A DNA stretch of 64,000 bases from an uncultured Bellilinea sp. (GTDB lineage: Bacteria; Chloroflexota; Anaerolineae; Anaerolineales; Anaerolineaceae), in assembly GCA_938040735.1 (NCBI GenBank), contig CALHYE010000007.1:62001-126000 (forward strand), given 5' to 3'. Both the position numbers and the translations under genes were made by a program. Shown in pieces: positions 34,643 to 43,631 of the stretch (position 1 is the first letter of the stretch; each line of letters opens with the position of its first letter). The notes below the pieces were generated by a model, which worked only from the letters and a program-made list of their open reading frames with translations, did not search any database and was not told the origin of the DNA.

Positions 34643-37600
34643 GTTTTCGCCTCCTGTCCATGATGAACCAGATTGAGTGCAATGATTGCGCCGAGCTGGC
34701 GGCGAATGTTGACATCCTCTGGCGCTAACTCAGCCGCCCTTCGCAGCATCACCTCAGCGCCGGGATAGTCCTTGCCGTCCCGCAAGACCAGCGCTGAATA
34801 ATAATAAGGACGATAATCCTGCGGATTGACCTGAATGGCTTGCTGGTAAATCGCCAAGGCTTTATGGAATTCCCGACGGCTGGTGTAAACCTCGCCCAGA
34901 CTCAGGTAGGTATCCAGGTGGGCTGGCTGCAATCGAATGGCTTCACTCAGATGAAACACAGCCCGATCCAGCTGACCTTGATCTCTGAATACTTCTGCCA
35001 GCAGCCGGTGAATTTCCACATTTTGCGGATTAATTTTCAAAGCCTGCAAACCGCTCTGTTCTGCCAGTTTGATCTTGCCGGTTTTCATACAGGTTTGGGC
35101 AAACAACCATAAAATTTGCTCATTTTGCGGGTAATTCAAGACCAACTTCTGAAGCACTTCCTGCGCTGCTACCACCCCCTGGATTTTCGCGATCAACCTC
35201 GCCCGCTCCAACTCTAATTCCCATTGACCCGGAACTTCTTCAATTGCCCGGTTCAATTCGGCTAGAGCCTCTCCTGATTGCCCCTGACGAATCAGGATTT
35301 TTACCACCAGTAAGCGGGTTCCCGCATCCGCTGGCGCTACTTTTTCTGCCTGTCGCGCAAAATACAATACTTTATTCTCATCGCCCAGTCGAAGCGCAAT
35401 TTCGCCAGCAGTGATCCACGCCTTTCCATTCGTCGCATCCAATTCCACAGCTTTTTCGGCTGCCCGCAGGGCTGCTTTATCATCATTACACCCTTGCATG
35501 GCCAATGCCATCAATAGCCAGATTTCACTGCGTTCACTGTATAAATGGACCACATTTTGCAACAATTGAACTGCCGGTTCAAAATAACCGGTCTTCAAAT
35601 AATGCTGCACAAGCCGCACCAGCAATTCGTAATCATTGGAATTCAGCCTCAGCGCTTTTTCTAAATGCATGCGGCAAGATTCGCTCTCTCCACATTGTTC
35701 GGCAAGTTCAGCCGCCAGGATATGCCAGTTGATTTCGTTCTCCCATATCCCAAGCGCAACCTCTATGGCTTCAAAGGCTTGAGCGTAATCTTGATTCTTT
35801 TGGGCAATTCTGGCTAACACGGCTTGATAAACCGGATGAAAAGCCGCCCGCTCAACCGCATAACGAGCGTAATCCAGGGCTCTTTGGGGGTCCTCATCCT
35901 CCCATAACAGCGCTAGCAACATTTGAACCAAAGGGTGCTGCCGCCAGATTTCAGCCATTTGGACTGCGCTGGTTGGATTATTGCCGCGCAGATGCGCCTC
36001 AACCAGCCACGCAAAATCCTCATCGGTTGTGGCAAATGCGCTCAAATCCTGAATCCGCTGATGGTCGGGGTGTTGTAAGGCTTCTAACCGCGCCATCCAA
36101 TGATCCAGCAGGCGTGAACGAGCCATCTGATTTGCTTTTTCCAGCAATTCCTTTGCTTGTTTTAGCGTCGCCGGCAGAGTATTTGGCTTAAGATTGTGGT
36201 TCACAATACCCAATATTTGACTCAGCCTTTGCCACTCCAAAGCCCGAATCAACCCCTTTGCGAAACCCAAGTAGGCGGCAGGTTCATTTTCATGCTGTTG
36301 GAGATACATTTCCGCCAGTTGGATACCCTCTTGCCATTCCATCAGATCAAAGGCAGTTTGGCTGAGCGTAAACAAAACGCCTGATTCCCTCTCATGAGTT
36401 GCTGGAACCTGGTCGCTTTCTATCTTTGCCAAAGCCTGACGAAACTCAGGAAGCGCTTCCGCAAATTTACCCAATTTTGCGTTCATTCGGCAGCGAACCA
36501 TCTTAAGATGGAGATGATCCGGTTTGTGTACCAGACCTTTCTGGATTGTTTTTTCTGCTTCCATCAAATCGCCGGCATCAATTTGGCTATCTGCCTCAAA
36601 AGCATGCAGCCCTGCCAGCCATTCCGCTTCTTCCTCGCTGCTAAAACTGGTGAAACAACCTACGGGAAGGTTCTGCTCAAGCACATCCATGGCTCGACTA
36701 ACCCGCTCTGGCTGAATCAATCGCCGAGCAAGATCAGCCACATAAAACGCCATTTCCAGAGAAGATGGACACAATTGCAAGGCGCTTTCGGCATGATATA
36801 GAGCCAGATTCAACTCCCCGGTCTCTATACACAATGGCACAAAGAGGCGGTGCACCGCAAAGGTTGTTGCAAGTTCGTACCCCCACACCTGACTGTCCTT
36901 GTCAGCGGCGTTTTCCAGCCCTCCCTCGCCTCGACTTTCACAAATTCTCAGAGCCTTCTCCAAAGAAGCAATGGCTGCCTGCGGACGTTGCATTAATTTT
37001 TGCAGCTTACTTTGGAAAATATAAGCCTCCGCAGCGTTGGGATTAATCATGAGTGCATCCTGTAAGGCATGATTGGCAGCGTCCATCTCACCAGTCCGCC
37101 ACTGCAACAACGCCAGATGGAAATGCAGGAAATAGTTCGGTTCTTGTGCAAGAGGAATAGCCTTTTCAATGGCTTGCTTTGCCAGTTCCAAATCGCCGAT
37201 TGTAAGGGCGATTTCCGCAATGGTTTCTAATTGCTCCGCCAAAATACCTTCAACGGACAACAACCGCTTCAATTCTTCACATGCTGCATCTTCGTTACCG
37301 TTCTTGATCCAGAGACTCGCCAGTTTCAAGGCATAATCAACTTCTTGTGGATACATTTCCACAAGGGTTTGAACAGCCTCAATGCTCAGTTGAATTTCAT
37401 TCAATCGTTCCATTAAGTTTGCAAACCAAACCAAAAAATCCACATTGTTCGGCTGGAACTTTCTTACCTGTAGAGCAACTTCCAGAGACGATTCATGGAG
37501 GTTCAGCCGGTAATAAACTTCCGCAAGCAGCCTCTTGATCTCGATGTTTTCGGGAGAGGCTTGACTGGCATTTTGTAAAGCGGCCAGCGCCACTTCATTT

Positions 37601-40059
37601 TCGCCGGTATGAAAGGCAATTACCCCAAGTCCGGACTGGATCCGCCAATGCCATTCCGGTAAACCTGCCTGTTCAAATTCAATCAACCGCTGGAGTCCAG
37701 TTAAGGCTTGATCCCATTCCTGTAAATTCAAATGAATTTCCGATTTGAACAAAAGCGCCTCGAAATGATCCGGCACCTCCTTCAAAACCCGCTGAAGCGC
37801 TTTTTGGGCTTTTACAAAAATTGCAACAGGCAAATTTTGAGGATTAATCAACCGCCTTAATTCCATGCCGTTCAGCAAGACCTTGGCATATTCAACAAAC
37901 CATTCTAAATTTGCCCCTTCAAACTGGAGCGCCACTTCCAACACGGAAGCGCCTTCGCTGACGTCCCCGCCTCTGAGTAAAATTTGGGCATATTCATACG
38001 CCAGTACGGCATTAGACGGCCACTTCAAACGGGCTCTCTCTGCCACTTCCAGCGCCTCTTTATCATGCCCAAGGGAGGCAAGGGTCCTGATGAGCGCCAA
38101 TGCCACTTCATCCGATTCAGGCGCCAAGCGGGCAGACTGTTTCAGGTAAGGCAGCGCCTCAGCAGATAAGCCGTTTGCAAGACAAGCCCTCCCCATTGCC
38201 AAATGTAACTCAGCCGAATCTGGCACGTTCAACAAGGCTGCCCGCAGCGTTTCCAGCCCTCGTTGAGGCTCACCGGTATGATTGTATAATCGAGCAAGTT
38301 CCAGCCACGGTTTGGGATCTTCTGGTATTAGGAGGGTGGCTTTACTCAAGTTGCTGTGGGCTTCTTCAATTTTCCCCTGTCCAAACTGAGCCAATCCAAG
38401 CAGGGTATAAGCTTGCCCCTCTTCCCCATCCTGTTCGAGAATTTGCTGACAGATTTGCACGGCGAGATCGTAATTCTTTCCACCAATTGCGCAGTTGACC
38501 AGCCTCAACCGGTCTTCCAAAGACGAATCATCAAAACGATTCAGGATATCTTGACGGATTTTCAAAGCCGCTTGCCAATCATTCCGTTCTTCAAGCATGT
38601 TGGCGTAAGTCCGATAATGCTCCGGGTTGGTTTCTTCTAAGAGAATCGCTTCCCGAATAAACCTTTCCGCCATTTCCTTCTGGCCTAACCGATGAGCCAG
38701 TTGAGCCGTCCAGGTCAGTAAGGACACATCTGTGACACGCTGCTTCAAAAATAATTGAGCCGCTTCCAGCGCTTCCTGATACAAATGAAGGCGTTCTAGA
38801 ATTTCTAACAGTTCGAAGGGCGAATAATCAAAGACGAACTGTCCACCCAGAACTCTCTCCTCATTTTGCTGCTGCTTTAGCCATTCCCGCACGGCCTCCT
38901 GAACGACTTCTCGATCTCCTTGCATTTCTCCAAGGATTGTGCCGCTTCCTTTTGAAAATACCTGAACCAGCAGCGGCAGGTTAAATTCGCTCAATCGTCG
39001 TAAAAGAGATAGAGGGGGTTTAATCCACACGGCTTCTTCCATTAGTACTTCTGGCATGGGTTGGGCGCTGAGTAAAGGCTCCATCTCATCCCATAATGAT
39101 TCGGTTTTTATGGGATTGTCCTTGACTACCGAAATCAATTGGAGAGTTGTGCCACCCAGCCAGCGCTGTAATAAATTCTTTGAACGGCTCAGCAACAATT
39201 CCGCTTGGGCTGGATGCCCAGCCATTTGATGCAGGGTTGCCGTCCATTGCAATTCCAATGACTCACTCGCCAGCTCAACCCACGATTTTTGACGCAAGGT
39301 ATCCGCATCCAGGCTGGTCAAATTAGCCGTTTTCAGACGGCTTTCTCGCAAAACCTGATTGGCCAGCCATGCGGACATTTGCAGCTCATCAAAACCTCTT
39401 AGATAAACCAGCCATTCAACCTGTTGAGGAAGTGGAATTTCCGTCAATGCCAACAGGAACAAGCGCTTTGTTTCCTCTTCATCGGTCGGGCTTCCTAGTA
39501 GAATGTGGGTTATCCATGCTTTAGAGAGGGAAAAATCCTCTTTGCTTAACAATGCTTTTAATAAATATTCTTGATCCGGAATCAGGCCAAACAGACAAAG
39601 TAGAGGGGTTTTCCATAATTCAATCAGAAAATTCTTGTTTTTCAAGTTGATGGACTTCAGTTCATCCATCAATCCAAGCCAGGTTTGAGTCTTGCGACGC
39701 CGCTCCCGCAAAGCCAGAGCAATTAGGCCCGCCTCTCTCAAATTTTGCGGTTTGGAGGCAGTGCGGAGTAAATTTTCAAAAGTTTCCAGCGCTCTCTTCC
39801 GAATCGAGGGTTCAACCGAGGGAAAGTGGTCGCCTTGCAAGGCAGCCAAATCCATGCGGCTGTTCAAAATCCTCAACACCAGATTGGCTGGCATCCAGTT
39901 CTCTCTGGTCTTTTGCTCAGCGCTCAACCCATGGAAAGTCAAGATATTTTGGACGGCTTCCCAAACAAGAGGGTCTCTCTTTAGGGCCGAAAAGACAATC
40001 GGCACATCTTCCGCTGGTAAATCGGTTTTCAACACTTCAAGGAGGTCTGCGGATGGCAT
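34633..40059 (-). CDS. Giant TPR-repeat protein
   Basis: This 1808-residue soluble protein is built almost wholly of tetratricopeptide-like helical hairpins from about residue 420 to the end; typical units include AYTLLGLAQFGQGKIEEAHSNLSKA and IHRLLAEVFRDQGQLDRAVFHL (shortened here). The first 400 residues are helical but not clearly TPR. No enzymatic motif, signal peptide or membrane helix is seen, so it is probably a scaffold or regulator. It starts at the ATG at 40059, where AGGAG lies 5 bp upstream; an upstream TTG at 40092 has no such site. It sits between the small membrane protein and the caspase-like protease in one operon and overlaps the latter, so a complex of these three is likely. 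Confidence 0.8.
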   Translation of the reverse strand: MPSADLLEVLKTDLPAEDVPIVFSALKRDPLVWEAVQNILTFHGLSAEQKTRENWMPANLVLRILNSRMDLAALQGDHFPSVEPSIRKRALETFENLLRTASKPQNLREAGLIALALRERRRKTQTWLGLMDELKSINLKNKNFLIELWKTPLLCLFGLIPDQEYLLKALLSKEDFSLSKAWITHILLGSPTDEEETKRLFLLALTEIPLPQQVEWLVYLRGFDELQMSAWLANQVLRESRLKTANLTSLDADTLRQKSWVELASESLELQWTATLHQMAGHPAQAELLLSRSKNLLQRWLGGTTLQLISVVKDNPIKTESLWDEMEPLLSAQPMPEVLMEEAVWIKPPLSLLRRLSEFNLPLLVQVFSKGSGTILGEMQGDREVVQEAVREWLKQQQNEERVLGGQFVFDYSPFELLEILERLHLYQEALEAAQLFLKQRVTDVSLLTWTAQLAHRLGQKEMAERFIREAILLEETNPEHYRTYANMLEERNDWQAALKIRQDILNRFDDSSLEDRLRLVNCAIGGKNYDLAVQICQQILEQDGEEGQAYTLLGLAQFGQGKIEEAHSNLSKATLLIPEDPKPWLELARLYNHTGEPQRGLETLRAALLNVPDSAELHLAMGRACLANGLSAEALPYLKQSARLAPESDEVALALIRTLASLGHDKEALEVAERARLKWPSNAVLAYEYAQILLRGGDVSEGASVLEVALQFEGANLEWFVEYAKVLLNGMELRRLINPQNLPVAIFVKAQKALQRVLKEVPDHFEALLFKSEIHLNLQEWDQALTGLQRLIEFEQAGLPEWHWRIQSGLGVIAFHTGENEVALAALQNASQASPENIEIKRLLAEVYYRLNLHESSLEVALQVRKFQPNNVDFLVWFANLMERLNEIQLSIEAVQTLVEMYPQEVDYALKLASLWIKNGNEDAACEELKRLLSVEGILAEQLETIAEIALTIGDLELAKQAIEKAIPLAQEPNYFLHFHLALLQWRTGEMDAANHALQDALMINPNAAEAYIFQSKLQKLMQRPQAAIASLEKALRICESRGEGGLENAADKDSQVWGYELATTFAVHRLFVPLCIETGELNLALYHAESALQLCPSSLEMAFYVADLARRLIQPERVSRAMDVLEQNLPVGCFTSFSSEEEAEWLAGLHAFEADSQIDAGDLMEAEKTIQKGLVHKPDHLHLKMVRCRMNAKLGKFAEALPEFRQALAKIESDQVPATHERESGVLFTLSQTAFDLMEWQEGIQLAEMYLQQHENEPAAYLGFAKGLIRALEWQRLSQILGIVNHNLKPNTLPATLKQAKELLEKANQMARSRLLDHWMARLEALQHPDHQRIQDLSAFATTDEDFAWLVEAHLRGNNPTSAVQMAEIWRQHPLVQMLLALLWEDEDPQRALDYARYAVERAAFHPVYQAVLARIAQKNQDYAQAFEAIEVALGIWENEINWHILAAELAEQCGESESCRMHLEKALRLNSNDYELLVRLVQHYLKTGYFEPAVQLLQNVVHLYSERSEIWLLMALAMQGCNDDKAALRAAEKAVELDATNGKAWITAGEIALRLGDENKVLYFARQAEKVAPADAGTRLLVVKILIRQGQSGEALAELNRAIEEVPGQWELELERARLIAKIQGVVAAQEVLQKLVLNYPQNEQILWLFAQTCMKTGKIKLAEQSGLQALKINPQNVEIHRLLAEVFRDQGQLDRAVFHLSEAIRLQPAHLDTYLSLGEVYTSRREFHKALAIYQQAIQVNPQDYRPYYYSALVLRDGKDYPGAEVMLRRAAELAPEDVNIRRQLGAIIALNLVHHGQEAKTCL

Positions 40060-40104
40060 TGGGGCTCCTTTTGCTTTTTGATTGGACGACAATGGGATTA
40101 AGGA

Positions 40105-40434
40105 TTACTGGATTTGAAAAGCCAACCCAAAGGCTGCGGCGATCATCAACATGCCGGCAATGATCAAAAATACGCCTATACCAGCCGCCGTGCGCACCAA
40201 TTGATTCAGGGATTCGACCAGTCCGGCTGCGTTACCAATCAAACCGGCAATCTCTTCGGCAATCCCTTTTTGAGCCAACCGGGCGGTTTGTTCAGCAATT
40301 CGCTTGATTTCGCCACCCAGAACTCGGCTGACCAGCACAATCACACCGATCAACCACATGATAACGCCCAAGGCTAAAGCTACCCCGGCCGTGGTCAGCA
40401 AAAAATCATTCTTGGTCATTTCAAAAATCATCAT
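40105..40434 (-). CDS. Small two-helix membrane protein, first gene of the sigma-54-controlled operon
   Basis: The 109-residue protein has one hydrophobic helix at about 12-35 (LTTAGVALALGVIMWLIGV) and another at about 82-107 (GIGVFLIIAGMLMIAAAFG), separated by an amphipathic stretch of about 45 residues (SRVLGGEIKRIAEQTARLA and following). I recognise no family. Its layout resembles small membrane effectors or anchors such as holin-like proteins, but this is only shape similarity. A GGGAGG ribosome site lies 6 bp before the ATG at 40434, and a -24/-12 promoter is centred 45 bp upstream. It is followed after 45 bp by the giant TPR gene. Confidence 0.65.
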   Translation of the reverse strand: MMIFEMTKNDFLLTTAGVALALGVIMWLIGVIVLVSRVLGGEIKRIAEQTARLAQKGIAEEIAGLIGNAAGLVESLNQLVRTAAGIGVFLIIAGMLMIAAAFGLAFQIQ

Positions 40435-40470
40435 TCCCTTCCTCCCGTTGATCTCTGCTGGAAGGGTATG

Positions 40471-40487
40471 ATGCAAGAATTGTGCCA
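40471..40487 (-). promoter_or_regulatory. Sigma-54 (-24/-12) promoter of the TPR/protease operon
   Basis: On the minus strand the sequence reads TGGCACAATTCTTGCAT: TGGCAC, 5 bp, TTGC followed by A. The GG and GC pairs are 10 bp apart, exactly as sigma-54 requires. It begins 9 bp after the response-regulator stop codon. Transcription would start near 40460 and give a leader of about 25 nt before the ATG at 40434. Confidence 0.8.
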
Positions 40488-40495
40488 GAAACCGC

Positions 40496-41671
40496 TTAGC
40501 CGTTCAGACGCGCTATATCCGCCGGTAAGTCCGGTAAATCAATAGCCCGGCCCTCACAAAAAAGCATCGCACGTTCAATAGCGTGACTCAATTCACGGAT
40601 ATTACCCGGCCAGTCATACTCCATTAAAGCCTGCATTGCCCGCGGCGTAATATCGTCCACATTAACCCCCAATTTGGCTTTATATTGACGGATAAAGAAT
40701 CCCACCAATTCTGGAATATCCATCTTCCTTTCGCGGAGGGGCGGTAAATGTAAATCAACAACTTTAAGGCGGTAATACAAATCCTGCCTGAAACTACCCT
40801 CTTGAATCATCTCTTTTAAGTTGCGATTGGACGCAGCCAGCACCTGAACATCCACCTGAATCAAATTTGTGCCGCCCACGCGCCGGAAGGCGTGTTCTTC
40901 AATCGCTCTTAACAATTTTGCCTGAATATCCAGGGGCATGGAAGATATTTCATCCAGAAACAATATACCCCCATCTGCCACTTCCATCAGGCCATTTTTG
41001 CGTCGCTCAGCGCTGGTAAATGCTCCTGCTTCATAACCAAACAATTCCGATTCCAGTACGGTGGGTTGAATCGCTGCACAATTGATCGCAATAAATGGCT
41101 TGTTGGAACGAGGTCCGGTACTGTGAATGAACCGGGCAAGCACCTCTTTTCCGGAGCCGGTTTCACCGGTTATCAGAACCGAAACCTGAGCCTGCGCAGC
41201 CTTCTGCGCCTGACTGAGCAGCGACTCCATAGAAGGGGTTTTACCAACCACAAATGAAATACCTTGTTTTTGGCTTTGCCGCAAATGAGCCAGTTCTCTG
41301 CGCATTTGCACGATTTCACAGGCCCTTATAATGGAGTTTTCCAACTGGGTCAATTGAATAGGTTTAGTCAAAAAGTCGTGTGCCCCATTCTTCATGGCAT
41401 CTACTGCCATATCTATGTCCCCGTGGGCAGTAATGATGATAATGGGTGGGCGGTAGGGCATCTTCTGCATTTCATACAAGAGACTAGGTCCATACCCATC
41501 AGGCAGCGAAACATCGAGAAGAACCACATCGCCATTACCCCGCTGTAAACAGGTGCGGGCATCGCTCAATGTGGGCACACCAATCACTTCATATCCCAAG
41601 GGGGTGAGGTAATCCGAGATGTTTTTTCTTGCATTGGCTTCATCATCAACGACGAGAATTGTAATGGACAT
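40496..41671 (-). CDS. NtrC-type sigma-54 activator/response regulator lacking a DNA-binding domain
   Basis: This 391-residue protein has a receiver domain with phospho-acceptor Asp53 (VVLLDVSLPDG) and Lys103, and an AAA+ domain with Walker A GETGSGKE (169-176) and Walker B GGILFLDE (234-241). The sigma-54-contacting loop reads GAFTSA (216-221) instead of the canonical GAFTGA. The protein ends after the AAA+ sensor II region (WPGNIRELSHAIERAML), so the usual Fis-type helix-turn-helix is missing. It would have to act on sigma-54 holoenzyme from solution, as FlgR does in Helicobacter. It starts 2 bp after the histidine kinase stop, so the pair is co-expressed. Confidence 0.9.
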   Translation of the reverse strand: MSITILVVDDEANARKNISDYLTPLGYEVIGVPTLSDARTCLQRGNGDVVLLDVSLPDGYGPSLLYEMQKMPYRPPIIIITAHGDIDMAVDAMKNGAHDFLTKPIQLTQLENSIIRACEIVQMRRELAHLRQSQKQGISFVVGKTPSMESLLSQAQKAAQAQVSVLITGETGSGKEVLARFIHSTGPRSNKPFIAINCAAIQPTVLESELFGYEAGAFTSAERRKNGLMEVADGGILFLDEISSMPLDIQAKLLRAIEEHAFRRVGGTNLIQVDVQVLAASNRNLKEMIQEGSFRQDLYYRLKVVDLHLPPLRERKMDIPELVGFFIRQYKAKLGVNVDDITPRAMQALMEYDWPGNIRELSHAIERAMLFCEGRAIDLPDLPADIARLNG

Positions 41672-41673
41672 AA

Positions 41674-43629
41674 TCAGGCTTCCTCACTGGCAGGTAGAAA
41701 TATGCGAAATACAGTACCGCCCGGATAACTATTGAAAGTAATGCTTCCACGGTGGGCGGTGACAATTCGTTTGGTTATAGACAGACCCAATCCCGTACCG
41801 CTGGCTTTGGTCGTCACAAATGGCTCAAAGATTTTTTCTCGAATGTCATCGGGGATACCAGGGCCGTTGTCGGACACGGCAATCTCCAGATGTGGATGAG
41901 CAGATACTAGCGTCGAAAGACTGACCCTGACGCTCAAAACCCCGCCATTTTCTTTCATGGCATCAATTGCATTGCTGATCAGGTTATTGAAAACTTGATC
42001 GAGCGCCCGCCAATCACCTTTTACCGGTGGTAATTTTTCTGCCGGCTGAAATACATGACGAACATTCAGCCTCTCCATGCGAGGTCGCCAGCGTTCCAAT
42101 ATGCGATTCAGCAATTGTGGAATTTCTACCAATTCTTGCTTGGGTTCATAAGGCTTGGCATAGGTTTTTAGCGCTTCCATCTGATGATGCAAGCGTTCAC
42201 AATCATTTTCCATGCGGCTCACCAATTCTTGAAGGGAATGTTCACTAGCCAGCCGGCGCGATAATATTTGCAATCCAGTTGAAATGTTGTTGATCGGATT
42301 GAGAACTTCATGGGCAAAAACGCCCATAAACTCCCCCAAAAAGGCGCGTTGTTCCAATTGGCGGGATTGCGCCAAAATTTGCTCATGCACGCTGATATCT
42401 CGAACCAGAAGGACAACCCCCGATAACTGGCCGTCAGATTGGATCGGGATTATTTTCACATCCGCTGCAAAGGTTTGACCATCTCGCCGATGTAAAGTAA
42501 TGTTTTCCAGCAAAGATTGAGCTTTGGTCGTAACCACATTGGCAAGCGCCGGTAGAAATCGATCGGGTGTGATCAGGATATTTTCAACCCGCTCCCCTTG
42601 AACCTCATTACGAGTGTAACCAAATAATAATTCTGCAGCGGGATTGATTTCGATAATGACCGAATCCGGATCAACCACCACTACCCCTTCCTGAACTTCT
42701 TCATAAACCGATGAATACAATTGAATTTGAAATTCTTTCCTTTCAAATTCTCTCTTAAGATTGGCTTCCAAAACGGAACGGGTGATCACTTGAGAAATAT
42801 AATCCGCCAGCGCTTCAATGGTTTCCAATAACAGAGGTGGCGGCTGAGTTTCCATTCCACCGATCACAACCAAACCTTCCAAGGCATTATCTTGACCAAT
42901 GGCAACACTGGCAACATAAGTGACACCGGCTATCCTTGCCGAACGATGCAAGTGAGTGGTCATCCGCTTTCCCGGTGTCCACAACGCAGGCAATGACAGG
43001 CGAATCAGGTCAGAAGACGGCAATGTATCCGGGAATACGGTCAACTCTTCGAGACTGATCAACTTTCGCAATTCGGGGAATTCGGGATTGGCATGGTAAA
43101 CACAGATCAGATTGGTCTCAAATAGTCCTTTCAGCAAATCCAATAAACGCCGGATGGTTTCAAGCCAATCTTCAGACGAATTTTCCACAACCCGGGGCAT
43201 CATCTGAAATGTGGTCAACAATCGCTTTTGCCAGGAACCGCTAAGATATTGAAGGTCGGTCTGCGAAATAACCTTCAAAACCACATAACCGGTTTGTTGA
43301 TCCAGCACACTTTTTCGGATTTCAACCGGGATACTGATGCGGTTGCGGCTTTTTAATGTTCCCGTAGAACTGTCTTCTTTCAAAATTTCTTCCGGGCTGG
43401 GGTTTTCTAACAAATTCTCTAAATTTTCATTGATGACTTCCTGCTGGGAATAAGCCGAAAGCACCAAAAAAGCGCTGTTTGCCATAAGGACCCGGTTACC
43501 TTCCAAATCATATACCAGCGCCGGCTCGGAGATTAATTCCAGCAAATTTTGAATAGCTGTATGGGTTTCGATTTTATTAAGTTTGTTACCAAACAAAGCC
43601 TGAATCGGGCGACTGATTACATCTCTCAT
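41674..43629 (-). CDS. Cytoplasmic PAS-GAF-PAS histidine kinase
   Basis: The 651-residue kinase has no membrane helix. Predicted order: PAS (about 25-125), a GAF-like domain (about 150-285), a second PAS (302-415), then HisKA with His440 in FAHEVLNP, the N box [10 protein letters not shown] (548-557), DNGPGIP (587-593) and GTGLGLSI (611-618). It should autophosphorylate in response to an internal signal such as redox or a small ligand, and pass phosphate to the response regulator directly downstream (2 bp gap). Its start lies 2 bp after the rpoN stop. The [13 protein letters not shown]-box places it in the NtrB-like group of kinases that pair with sigma-54 activators. Confidence 0.9.
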   Translation of the reverse strand: MRDVISRPIQALFGNKLNKIETHTAIQNLLELISEPALVYDLEGNRVLMANSAFLVLSAYSQQEVINENLENLLENPSPEEILKEDSSTGTLKSRNRISIPVEIRKSVLDQQTGYVVLKVISQTDLQYLSGSWQKRLLTTFQMMPRVVENSSEDWLETIRRLLDLLKGLFETNLICVYHANPEFPELRKLISLEELTVFPDTLPSSDLIRLSLPALWTPGKRMTTHLHRSARIAGVTYVASVAIGQDNALEGLVVIGGMETQPPPLLLETIEALADYISQVITRSVLEANLKREFERKEFQIQLYSSVYEEVQEGVVVVDPDSVIIEINPAAELLFGYTRNEVQGERVENILITPDRFLPALANVVTTKAQSLLENITLHRRDGQTFAADVKIIPIQSDGQLSGVVLLVRDISVHEQILAQSRQLEQRAFLGEFMGVFAHEVLNPINNISTGLQILSRRLASEHSLQELVSRMENDCERLHHQMEALKTYAKPYEPKQELVEIPQLLNRILERWRPRMERLNVRHVFQPAEKLPPVKGDWRALDQVFNNLISNAIDAMKENGGVLSVRVSLSTLVSAHPHLEIAVSDNGPGIPDDIREKIFEPFVTTKASGTGLGLSITKRIVTAHRGSITFNSYPGGTVFRIFLPASEEA

Positions 43630-43631
43630 AC

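Noticed and set aside
34700-39000. DNA-level tandem repeats in the giant gene
   Set aside because: The periodic similarity is at protein level (degenerate TPR units), not exact nucleotide repeats.
31961-40059. Type III-E CRISPR-like TPR-CHAT (Craspase) system
   Set aside because: There is no Cas7-11 or other cas gene and no repeat array in the window. The protease motifs also look closer to C25.
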